From: Cinchona pubescens
Lineage: Eukaryota; Streptophyta; Magnoliopsida; Gentianales; Rubiaceae
Direction: 5' to 3'
NCBI GenBank assembly: GCA_025175665.1
Contig: JANKKI010000182.1
Span: 2,232,001-2,296,000, forward strand
Length of the DNA stretch: 64,000 nucleotides
The first letter of the stretch is position 1; every line of letters starts with the position of its first letter. Position numbers and translations under genes: made by a program. Below are positions 11,671 to 23,300 of the stretch, piece after piece. The notes under the pieces are model-generated. The model did no database searches, was not told the origin of the DNA, and was given only the letters and a program-made list of their open reading frames with translations.

Positions 11671-14550
11671 AATTCTAAAGAATGGTGGATTGATACCGGT
11701 ACCACAAGACATGTCAGTGTTTTCCACCTACGAAAAGGTGGATGGTGAACAACTGTTCATGCAAAATGCATCTATCTCCAAGATATTTGGCATTGTCATT
11801 CTGGAAATGACTTCTAGAAAGTTTCTCATCCTCAACAATGTGTTCCATGTAGCTGACATTAGAAACAATTTAGTGTCTTACTCATTGTTGAGTAAAAATG
11901 GTTTCAAAATGGTCTTTGAAAATGATAAATTTATACGTAGACTAGATATGGTATGTTTGTCGGAAAGTAGTTTCTTTGTGATGGCCTCTTTAAGTTAAAT
12001 ATAATGACCATTGTAATAGAAAATGAGAATAATAATGATGCATATGTGGCATGGAAGACTTGGCCATATGAATTGCAATTCTATACAAAAGTTAATAAAT
12101 CAAGATTTATTGCCAAATATGATTTTTGATAAAAAAAAAAACCATAAGTGTGAAATTTGTGTAGAATCAAAATTCACAAAAGTTTCTTTTCAATCAGTTG
12201 AAAAAAGTAGTGAACCTCTAAATTTAATTCACTTAGATATTGGTGAGTTAAAATTTGTGCAAACTAGAGGCGATAAAAAGTATTATAGTACTTTTATAAA
12301 TGATTACATGAGGTATTGTTAGACCTATTTGTTTAAAAGCAAAAATGAAACTCTTGAAATGTTTAAACATTATAAGATTGAAGTTGAATATCAACTTGGT
12401 AAAAAGATAAAGGTGATTAGAAGTGATAGAGGTGGAGAATATGAGGCACGACATTTGCTGAAATTTTGTTCCCAACATGGTATGATTCACCAAACTACTG
12501 CTCCTTATTCACCTGAACAAAATGGCATTACTGAGCGTAAGAACCAAATTTTGAAAGAAATGATGAATTTCATGTTAATAAATTTGGGAGCACTTAGAAC
12601 TTGTAGGGGGAGATAATTCTAACTGCCAACCATATACTGAATAAAGTCCCTCACAAGAAGTTAGAAAAGACACCACATGAATTGTAAAAATGAAGGAGAG
12701 ATTGTCTTGCAAAAGCGGCAATCCCTGATCCTAAAAAAATCAAGATAGGACCTTGAACAGTGGACTGTGTGTTCATTAGATATACCCATAATAGTAGTGT
12801 ATTTCTCTATCTTGTGCATAAATCTAGTATTGAGAATATTCATCCTAATACCATTATGAAATCAATGAATGCTACATTCTTTGAGAATGTATTTTCTTTT
12901 AAAGAGGTGTAAGAAGTTTGTTCACTCAAAAGAATGAACAAGGGAATCAATAATTATGGCCATAAGTTGATGAATTTGAACCAAGAAGAAGCAAGAGGAC
13001 TAAAATAATGAAATCGTTTGGTCCTAATTTTTTAACTTGTTAGAAAATAAATTTCGAACTTTCACCAAAGGTAAGTCTTGTTCTGAAACTTCTTATTGGA
13101 AGGAGTAGTCAATAGTGAAATTGAGTCCATCATGCAAAATTATATATGGGAGCTAGTGGATCTTCCACCTAGAAGTAAATCATTTGATTGTAGATGGATC
13201 TTCAAAAGGAAAAAAAAAACTGATAGAACTATTGACAAATATAAAGCAAGGCTTGTTGTTAAATGCTACAAGTAACAAGAAAGTGCGGATTATTTTGATA
13301 CGTACTCACCTGTATCAAGAATAATATCCATACGGATATTAATAGCAATTGCTGCTATTAATAAGTTGGAAATACATCAAATGGATATAAAGACAGCCTT
13401 TGTAAATCGTGACCTTGATGAAGAGGTTTACATGCAATTACCCGAGGGATTTGGTGTTAAAGAGAAATGAAAGAAATTGTGTAAACTTGTTAACTCATTA
13501 TATGGGTTGAAATAATCTCTTAAATAATGGCATGAAAAATTTGACAAAATTATGTTGTCAAATGAATTCAAAATCAACAAAATTGATAAGTGTGTCTATG
13601 TAAAGAAAACTGATAAGGGTTATGCCATTGTATGTCTATACATACGTGATTTGTTAATTTTTGACAACAATGAGTACATGATCAAATCTACAAAATGATG
13701 TTAATTAAAATGTTTGACATGAAAGACTTGGATGTTGTAGATATCATACTGGGAATTAAAATTTATAGGACATCTGAAGGATTGTTATTGTCCCAATCTC
13801 ATTATATTAAAAAAATACTTGACAAATTTTCTAACGGTGATAATAACATTATTAAAACACCAATGGATTTGAGTGTATATCTATCCAAAAATAAAGGAGA
13901 AGGATACACCAATTGGAATATTCTCGAATCATGGTGGCTTGAACTATACAAGACTGGATATAGCATACTGTTAACTAAGTAGGCTTATTAATAGGCTAGT
14001 GAGCATCATTGGAAAGCTATCAAGAGAGTACTCAAGTATTTGAGGTGCTCTTTAACTTATGGCCTTCACTATACTAATACTTGATAGTATTGGAGGGTTA
14101 TAGTAATGCAAATTGGATCTCCGTCACTAAATACTCAAAATCCGTAAGTGGATATGTAGTTACGCTCAGTGATGTAGTTGTATCTTGGAAATCGTCAAAC
14201 AAACGTGTATTGCAAGATCCATAATGGAACCAGAATTTATTGCTCTTGATAAAGTGGAAGAAGAAGTTAAGTGGTTTCGAAATTTCTTAGAGGATATTCC
14301 ATATTGGTCAAAAGTAATGCCAACTATTTGTGTATATTGTGACAGTCAATTAGTAATTGAAAAGCCACAAAATAGCATATGTAATGATAAATGTAGACAT
14401 ATACATCATAGACACAATACCATTAAACACTTGCACTCGAATGGAATTATTTTCATTGAATATGTATTTTGAAGTCAAAAGAAAATATAGCGAATCCGCT
14501 AACTAATGGTTTGACGATAGAGTTTGTGTATAAGTCATCAAGATGGGTTT
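11671..14550 (+). pseudogene. Copia pol (PR-INT-RT-RNaseH), broken
   Basis: The protease active site EWWIDTG is near 11679-11700. Pre-integrase/integrase at about 12023-12616 has WHGRLGH (zinc-binding His pair), CEIC, HLDIGEL, SDRGGEY and EQNGITERKN, covering the D,D,E positions; an in-frame stop lies at 12319. Reverse transcriptase runs from about 13120 to 13900 (LPPRSK, DIKTAFVN, QLPEGF, SLYGLK). The YVDD box is YIRD (about 13638), losing a catalytic aspartate. RNase H at about 14080-14550 keeps KQTCIARSIMEPEF, CDSQ and CRHIHHRHN, and ends with the family motif ANPLTNGLT in another frame. Several stops and frame changes make it inactive. Confidence 0.88.
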
Positions 14551-15145
14551 AAAACTTTTAAAAGATAAAAGAGTGTTATGATGGTAACCTTACTTAGTTG
14601 ACTGGAAATCCCCAGATTTAGGTTTGAAAGGACAACTAAGTCATATAGCACTCTTAGTATCACTCGAAAAATACCTATTCCTATGATGACGGTAGTGCTT
14701 GCTACAGTGACAAAAGAGTGAGCTGAGTTCTTAATGATTCTCATAGCTTAGTTTTTGAGTGGGGTACACCTAGCATAATCTTAATGAGAGATCACACATA
14801 TAAATGAGAAATGTAACCATTTCTTTGAGAATTTCAAAAGGTTTAATTCTACAAAACATTCATGAAACTAGAAGTTATTCATTGTCAAAATGGATACAAC
14901 CGTGAGAACTAATAGAACATCTAGGAGGAGAGCTATGTGAGTACTATTATCTTAGTTTACACTGAAGGCTGTAATAGTTCAAGACATCATTTTTCACTAA
15001 TTAGCCAAATAAATCCGATAGTATTTGACTAGGGAAGGTTCAAAACCAAAAGCTACCTCTCTTGATGTGGTGATCTTCAGTTCAATTCTCTCTACGAATT
15101 CTTTGAGTTTTCGTACTGGTCAAACAATTTCAATTCTATTGGAAT

Positions 15146-15999
15146 TGGTGAATGAGAAACTAATTTTAATGATCTTTAAATGGTACTTTGTTTATCAATT
15201 TTGTCCTTGTCTGATCAGTTACTTTCCTATACATGAATAAGGGCATTAATTCAAAGTGATAAATATGAATGATATTAATTTGTTCAATGAACTATTTTGT
15301 GTTTATAAACTACGTATAATATTAATCGGATGATCATTCATCCATGTGTAATTAATGTTGTTTACATTCGTGAATTGTGGACTTATTAATACTATGTTTA
15401 TTAATGCATTCATGAATTGTGGATTTATACCTATAAATAATTAATGATGTATTCATTAATTATCGAAGATTCATTCATGTGTCATTAATATTGTATTCAT
15501 GAATTATGTGTATTCATGAACTATGAATGTTCATTCATATTTTAATGTTGTTCTATTCATTGATTCCAAAAATCCTATAAATAGGAGTGGTGTAAAGGAG
15601 TTGGGGATATACATTCAAGTTCAAGAGTTTTCTTTCATTCTTCTTTCTTTCTTAATATTCTATTTCTACTCAATAATTTTAAGAATTGTATTTCGTAGAG
15701 AGAAAGTTAAGTAATATTCTACAACTTTGTAAATCTTGTTAAATAGTGCAAATTACAAGGGTGGAGTTGTTGAAATTCTAAGAGGTAATTTCATAGAATT
15801 TGTTTACACCAAGTGACGGGTAATTATGCCTTAAGGACGAACGATTTAATCCTTAGCAACCACTATATCAATCGGTTTGTAATGATTGACTTCATCTTGA
15901 TTAAGTAAGTATTTATATGTTTAATAATTTATTTATAGCATATAATTATATTTAAACAAAGATACTCAATAGAAATAGTAATATCATTGTTTTTCAACA
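15146..15999 (+). repeat. Copia 3' LTR
   Basis: Direct copy of 10119-10951, slightly longer (854 versus 833 bases). It shares the start TGGTGAATGAGAAAC, the TATA box at 15576 and the end TCATTGTTTTTCAACA. The 14550-15145 stretch before it is the element's non-coding 3' region. A purine-rich run at 14931-14941 is too far from the LTR to be its polypurine tract. Confidence 0.85.
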
Positions 16000-17327
16000 T
16001 TATTAACCTAGTTGTATATATTATTGGACAATTAGTTTGGGCATGGACAAAAAAAATGAGAAATTGGGGTAAAAAATTCTCTATATTTTAAATTTTAGAT
16101 CTCAAAGCAGTTAAAATCATAGTTATTAAACCCAGTTCGGGGAAGAATCTAGTGAGAGAGGTGGATCAATGATTTATTGATTCAACCGGTAGGTCACAAA
16201 TATATATTATTTAATTACTATGTATAAAAATTTTAAATTATTCGACACAAGATATATGTTGAAAAATATTTATAAAACCTATTAACTAAATTTAATTTAT
16301 TCTTAAATATTTTAGAACTGTTAATTTGTCTAAAACTGTAATGAAATAGACTAAAATAGATATTTTAAGTTTTTTGTAGAATAATGATATATAACAAATG
16401 CATAGAAAATAATTTTTCATTATTTATTAAGCAGTTATTTTGTTATAATAGTCTATTTTTTATAAAATTAATTTTATGTCTATTAGTTTTGATTTCTTGT
16501 GATATATCTAATTTATTTTCTATTATTTTGAAAATCTTTAAGTTTTATTTTGAAATAAAGTTGTAAAAATGTTTGATTTTATTTGAAGGGATGTTCCATA
16601 AGGATAAAGTTTACAAAGATATTAAAATAAAAAGGAAGTTAAAGGTACCAATTAGATAATTGGCCTAATGTGGAAGCTTTTTTAAGTTGATAAGAGGTCA
16701 TGGGTTTGAATATTTACAAATGGAGTTTTCCATTAATTTTGGAACCCACCGGATTCTTTAAAAAGCGATCCGGGTTATCGGATATTCCAAACACATAATT
16801 AAAATTATTAAATATTTTTGGATAATATTTAAAATAATTATTATATTTGATTAAATAATCTTATCTTAAATCTATTATTCATTATTTTAAAGCATACTAT
16901 ATTAAATTGCAATAAAAAAATATTATCATGTCAACCTATGAATTAACTCAATTCAATTTGTTTAATTTCGTATCATAAACGAATGATTGATTCAATAATG
17001 ACCCGATAAATTTTAGGTAGTGTCATTACCTATTAATTTCATGTCGTATTTGTGTCGTGTTATCAGATCAAAGCGAGAAATTGCGAGCGGCAAAGGGACT
17101 TTTGAGTTTTGTCCTTAATTTGTAAGAATATCTGGGTGTATCTGCAATTATAGCAAGTCAGCCAAATTATCCGAACCAATAATAAAATATCTTCTAGAAA
17201 CACAGTCCATTCCATTACCAAAATTCCCCAAAAACCCCATGAGCTCCTTTCGAGTGGGGGTTTTGAAGCCCTTAAGCAGCAGTAGCATAATCTTCAATCC
17301 TTCTAAAGAAAGAGAATCATAAGAAGA
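16000..17327. other. Spacer with decayed repeat and PPR 5' region
   Basis: Very AT-rich to about 17040. Bases 16110-16195 and 16745-16785 carry 'TTATTAAACCCAGTTCGG', 'CAACCGGTAGGTCA' and 'GATCCGGGTTATCGG', wording common in a dispersed plant repeat; I cannot delimit an element. From about 17050 the composition becomes more balanced, and this is probably the promoter and 5' UTR of the PPR gene. No TATA box stands out. Confidence 0.45.
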
Positions 17328-20300
17328 ATGCCTCAAGCCATCATGATGTTCCTCAAACCTTTCACTTCACTACCTTCCTCTTCATCTTCTCTATGGAGGT
17401 TTGTCTCCTACTTATCTACATATATATCAATTATTGTTGTTCTCCTTTAACCTTATCTGGCCTCCTTTTTTTTTTTTTTTTTTTTTTAATTTTAGNATTT
17501 TCTCTTTAACTAAAAATGCTGTCTTTGCCCAAATAATAGAAAAATTGAATGATAATATGAATGTTCTGAAATTTACTCTTTTATAATATGAATGTTCGGA
17601 AATTTTGTTCTTTTTTCATAATTTGAATGCTGGTAATGAATTGAGTTGTATATTCCCTTTGTTTAAAATTCTTCCTGTTAATTCTTTTAGTAGTAATATT
17701 AAAGTATATTGTGGCAAAAAAGTTGGGCTAAGAGATGATTTGTTTTTTATGTGCAGTGGTAACTCAGGTAATGGTGGCATTTTTGTGGATGGCAATGTTA
17801 AAATATGTAAAAGAGCAGAGGTGGTATGCCTTGGCATGTTGGCGCCAAGGAAGTTCATGCAAAAGAGAAAGAAAATTGAGTTTTTTAAGGATGCCCACGA
17901 CGAAGCAGATCAGAAGAACTGGAGGAGACTGATGAATCAAATCGAGGAAGTGGGTTCTGCCGTTTCGGTGCTCGAAAGTCAGAGGGTCAAGAATGAGGCT
18001 CCATTCCCAAGGACTTGGTTCTTGGAACCTTAGTTAGATTTAAGCAGCTCAAGAAATGGAACCTTGTTAGTGAGGTATGGGATTGCTTCATCTTTATTTA
18101 TTTGTCACTAGTTAGGCTTGTTCCTTTTGAAAATTTGTAGAATGGCAAGTAGTTTCGTCTTGTGGATGTTGAATTTCAAGAAAAGGTTATGACTTGAGAA
18201 AGGTAACTGCTCATTTGGTTGAGTTGGTACAGATTATTACGAGCCAGAGGCCTGATGAGGTTTTTTCGATAATTCTCATATGAGAAATGGGTAGTTCAAA
18301 ATGATGAATCTTTTTTTGGATTGATATTTTTTGATAAGTTTTGAGACATTCAATTTTTCTTATCAAGTATATTGGAAAATGTTGAGGAAGTATGCACCAA
18401 GATCAATCACTGTATTTTTTGACACTCACTTGAAGGGTCGGACACGACATTATTGTATTTTGTCCTTAAATCTAATTAGGTCATGCATAGATGTGATATC
18501 CATTGTATACTTGGTGTTTAGGAGGTTTTTCTACAGTTTATCCATTGTGGTATTTAGGAGATTTTGCTTGAGTGAGGAACAGATTTTCTTTCCAAATGGT
18601 CACTTATTTTACTTACCATGCTTAGTATGTTTGGATTGAGTTGACTGATTTTTATAGTTTCTAAATGTGTTTTGGTTGATTGGAATGTGATAAACCTTTT
18701 GACAACTAGGTTCTTGAATGGCTTCGGACTCAGCACTGGTGGGATTTTAATGAAATGGATTTCTTGATGCTTATTACAGCATATGGAAAGCTGGGGGACT
18801 TTGTTAAAGTGGAGAGGGTTTTAAGCTATATGAACAAGAAAGCATATCCACCAAGTGTGATTTCTTATACTGCTCTCATGGAAGCATACGGCAAAGGTGG
18901 CCAATTCAACAAGGCCGAAGCAATATTTCAAAAGATGCAATCTACGGGCCCTGAACCTTCTGCTTTGACATATCAAATAATTCTTAAAATGTTTGTTGAG
19001 GTATTTGCATTATCCCTTCCCCCCCCCCCCTGATATCTGCATCTCTTAACATAAATTAAGTTGGATAAAAAGTTTTTATGACTACTTTATGCATGTACTC
19101 ACTAGAGTAAAAAGACTAAGTTTGCAAATTATGCATGAAATAGCTTAACATCAGGAAATGTAGGGTTCCTGCATTCAAAACTGTTTTTTGAAGTAGCTTC
19201 TTAGGTACATAGACTCTGTTTAGACAGTAAGGCTGGCTAAGCTAGTTGTATTTAAGGCAATTCTTTTCTCGGGCAAACAATTCCATAGTTTCATTAAGTT
19301 TCCACTTCCAAATTGATCTTTGTGTAATAATCCATTACGACTTATGGCGTGGAAAACTTCAATTGGAGTAGGGTTACTCTGATTAGTAACCAAATTATTT
19401 TTTCAGCGAGGTCTAAGCATGAGTGAATTATACATATTTTATAACATTAATTTGATTCTGACTTTGATGAGAAAAATGAAACTGAATTATTTAATCTATT
19501 ATCTTAAAAACAAGAGGTTTTCCGTTATAGAGAGGGTATGACTGGATCGTGGAAAAGTTATAAACCTTGTCGCAGTTGATTTGAAAAGCTAATGAAAAAT
19601 ATGGAACGGATAGGTTATCAAACAATTTTGATACTTGAGACAATTTGAGAGAGGTAAAGTTAAAACAAGTAAGAAGCAAGATATGGACTTGTGATGCAGG
19701 TAAACACATTTCTTGTTCAAACCGTAAAAATGTAGGGAAAAGTGAGGATGTAATACATGTTTATGAACTTTTTTCGAGGTTGAAACAATAAGGGATATCT
19801 AGTTGTCAAATTAGTGATTAGATGGGTGCATGTTGACTTATTTGTAGCTTATTATCCTACTTCTGTCATGTTTGCAATGTTATGCCTTTTTTATACTATT
19901 CCAAATGCAGCTTGGGCGATATCTAAAATGCCTGTTCCTTTTAGTTAAGGAACTGTGTTGCAGTATTGATACATTGACAGTCAACTTTTTTGCTTCTTAT
20001 GGCTTTGACTATTTGGCGTTCTATTTTCTTGGTACATATAGCATTTGTTGAATTAGTTGGATTTTGTGATATTATAACAGATACTCTAAAAATGAAAAAT
20101 TTCTGTCTCTTGTTTGCTCCCGAATTTCCTGTTTGATAGCTAGCCCTGGGGTTTCTTGTACCTCTATACATTCAATTGCCTTTAGTTACTTCCTAGATAA
20201 CTTGACAATGGATAGCAGATGCTGCTAATGCATAGTTATGCTGTGTTCTTGTGTTTCCTATGGATTGCTTGTACTCCATCACCATCCTGTTTGTACTGCA

Positions 20301-23300
20301 GGGTAACAAATTTAAAGAAGCTGAAGAAATTTTTGAAGCTCTTCTAAGAATGGATGCTTCCCCTCTGAAACCTGATCAGAAGATGTTCCACATGATGATT
20401 TATATGTACAAGAAAGCAGGAAATTATGACAAAGCTCGTCAATTATTTTCTCTGATGGCTGAGCGAGGAGTTAAACAAACCACAGTTACTTACAATAGCT
20501 TAATGTCATTTGAGACTAACTACAAGGAGGTCGCTCTCTTATAAACTGCAAAAATTTATGACCAGGTAAATTTTAAAGCATCTTAGAGAACAGATTTGCT
20601 GGGTTGAATATGGTTTGTTGCTTGAAGGATTTATATGCTTTAGTTATATATGATTTTGCAGCCAATGACCCGTTTAAGGTGTGCTATGGACTTGGTCATT
20701 TATAGTAATGCATATGGTGTGTGCAAATAACCTTCGCGCAGCTTCTTCCAACTTTGTCTATAGGGTGCTGTGTTAAATCATCACGCCATAATGCTGCTTT
20801 ATCTGCATAGTAACTGGAAATTGTGGTTGCTCTAGCAGTTTCTTTGTTCCTTTTGCCTTTCTCTACTACTTTTTGTTTGATGAAGAAAAGTTTTATAGAC
20901 AAGACAAAATCATAAGACTATATAACTGAGTTTGTGCATATTTTTTCTTATCTCTACTTGCATATTAGTACGTACTTGCTTTTGGCTAGAGATTGTTTGA
21001 TCAATTTAAGTCTTTCCCATTTCTTTTGATTTCCATCAACAAATGCCATAACTTTAGATGCAAAGAGGCAACATTCAGCCCGATGTTGTAAGCTATGCTT
21101 TACTCATTAAAGCATATGGAAAAGCTAGGAGAGAAGAAGAAGCTTTGGCTGTTTTTGAAGAGATGCTTGATGCTGGTGTCAGGTTTGTTATTGTTTCCTT
21201 GTTATTTATTTATTTATTTATTTTTTGTAAAAGTCAGAAGTTTTTGTGCATTAAATTGATTTCTTCTATACGGTTTTTTCCCACTCAAACTTTTATCCTT
21301 CAGCTTGTGGAAGGCTTATGCTTGTACAATGTCGTAGTTGCTGCTTTACCAGTATTTGGTCGCAATGAATGTTGAAATGGTTCAAGTGAACGATTGTACT
21401 TCGGTTATATTTAGAACTTATTCTTATGTATGTCATTGTCAATAACGTTGTAAGAATTGTGTAGAGAGTAGGCCATCGCAATTTAGAAATGTGAACCAAT
21501 ACGTGAAAATTGCTTTAGGAATAACATCCATATGGAGGTGTATACAATGTGCCACACAAACTGAGGGAGAAATCCTTATTCTATCGTCTAGCTTTTGTGC
21601 TGTAAATAATGCCAGTTCATGCTCCAATTCCTTGGTAAAGATTGGAAAAAAGAGCTATAAAAATCAAACTTGTAACTCTTCCTTGACAGCCGTTGATTCT
21701 GGATAATCTTGAACATTTATTTTAAAAAATTTAGAAAATCTTGGACAAGTCCAAAATGATAATGTTCTGCTCATTAGTGATGAAAAATAAGTAGAAATCT
21801 AAAAGGCTTACAATGTTATGATCATTGTAAACATCGGTGCTACCTCTGGTGAAAAAGTTTGAAACTACACCAAATGCAAAAGGTTCAAGTAGAATAGAAA
21901 CTTTTTGGAGAAATTAATTTTAGTACTTCCAAATTCACAATCACATTTTCTTTCTTAATATGTAAGATTTATGTAAATTAATGTTATCCATTCTTTTAAT
22001 TTCTCCTCAGTCGTTTTGCAAAAGATGGAGCTTGTAAGCAACAAAATGTTCCCCATTTCAATCTCCCATCCACTAAATGATAGTTTAAGAATTTGTAGCA
22101 CATCCAGTTCATTGGCATTTTTTTACAAGAAAGAGGAACAATAAAACAGATCTAGCTTATCTCGCTTAATTAGAGAGAAAAATCCTAGTTCTGAGCTAGC
22201 CAGGACATGCTGGACCAGTTTCTAGTCAGCGAAACACACTTATATCCTCATTCTCTAACAAGCAGTTTATTCATATTTTGTGGTAAAATATGAACATGCA
22301 AAATATTTGAAAAAAAAAAAAGAGTAGCCTTTCCATTTAGACATGCTTCTGGAATTATTCCTCTTCCTCTTGCTGGTTAGAAAGATGACAAATTGCCGTT
22401 TCCACTTCCAGGCCATCACAGAAAGCTTATAACATTTTGCTTGATGCATTTGCAATCTCGGGAATGATTGAGCAAGCTCGCATTGTCTTCAAAAGCATGC
22501 GAAGAGACAGGTGATCATTTCTTAGCCGAGCAATATTTGTACAGATATTTGTTTTACTTTCTCTTCTTTTGTTTCAATAGTATTTCCATCCGCAAGAACA
22601 TGTTGCAGTGTTTTACTAGTGGGTTTAGCTGTTTCCTTTTAAAGACTTTGAGATTTTTGAATCAAGACAAGGACTTTAGCGTAGTCCAACTCTTTTAGTT
22701 GATCTTTCGTTGTAGTAATTGATGCATATACATCATTTTGATTGTTGATCTGTGCATGATGTATCTTTTGAAGACTGGAAATTTTGAGAGGGCTGGTGAA
22801 TGTTTGACTACGATTTTGAGGAGGGTTGCGTTAGGTTGACAGCCAGCGTAAAACTTTGTCAATCTTATGAGATGAATCCACTACGATATTGCGCTAATGC
22901 TAGGGCGTTCCCTGTAAGCAACGCGTCGCATTGCCTGAGTGCGGCGAATAGTGGGCAAGGGCCGCTACATCTCCATGGGGGTCCGGGTGTAGTGAAAAAT
23001 ATGCAGGGGGTCCTCACAAAATAGTGGGAGGGTAGTGGGGAAGAAAAATGTTCTGGACAATAGGATTAGAATAGATATGAACTTGGAATATTAGAACTCT
23101 TACTGGTAAATCAATGGAGGTGGTAGATACAATGATTTGGAGAAGAATTAATATTTTGTGTTTATAAGAGACAAAAAGGGTAGGAGAAAAGGCTAAACTA
23201 CTAGATAATTCAGGATTTAAACTTTGGTACTCAGGAGTAAACAGGACTAGAAATGGGGTAGGTATTATTATAGATGGGTCGATGAAGGATGATGTAGTGT

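Larger units (their letters stand above)
10119..15999 (+). mobile_element. Ty1/copia LTR retrotransposon, decayed
   Basis: Two direct long terminal repeats (about 10119-10951 and 15146-15999) flank a plus-strand gag-protease-integrase-RT-RNaseH region in copia order (integrase before RT). Total length is about 5.9 kb. LTR limits are set at TG...CA ends where the two copies start and stop matching. I could not find a matching 5-bp target duplication, a tRNA-type primer-binding site after the 5' LTR, or a clean polypurine tract, so the limits are approximate. The LTRs differ at many positions, and the coding part has many stops plus an internal deletion between gag and protease. The insertion is therefore old. 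Confidence 0.9.

Noticed and set aside
10119..15999. Copia element as a domesticated or active gene
   Set aside because: Integrase, RT and RNase H all contain stops or frame changes, and the YVDD box is YIRD.
17148..17336. Minus-strand open frame over the PPR 5' region
   Set aside because: It overlaps the PPR start codon region in antisense and has no recognisable domain; probably chance.
18331..18639. 102-codon open frame in PPR intron 2
   Set aside because: It lies inside an intron with good splice borders and resembles nothing known.
22800..23024. GC-rich open frame as a separate small gene
   Set aside because: It is the 5' part of the RTE element and shows no protein family.
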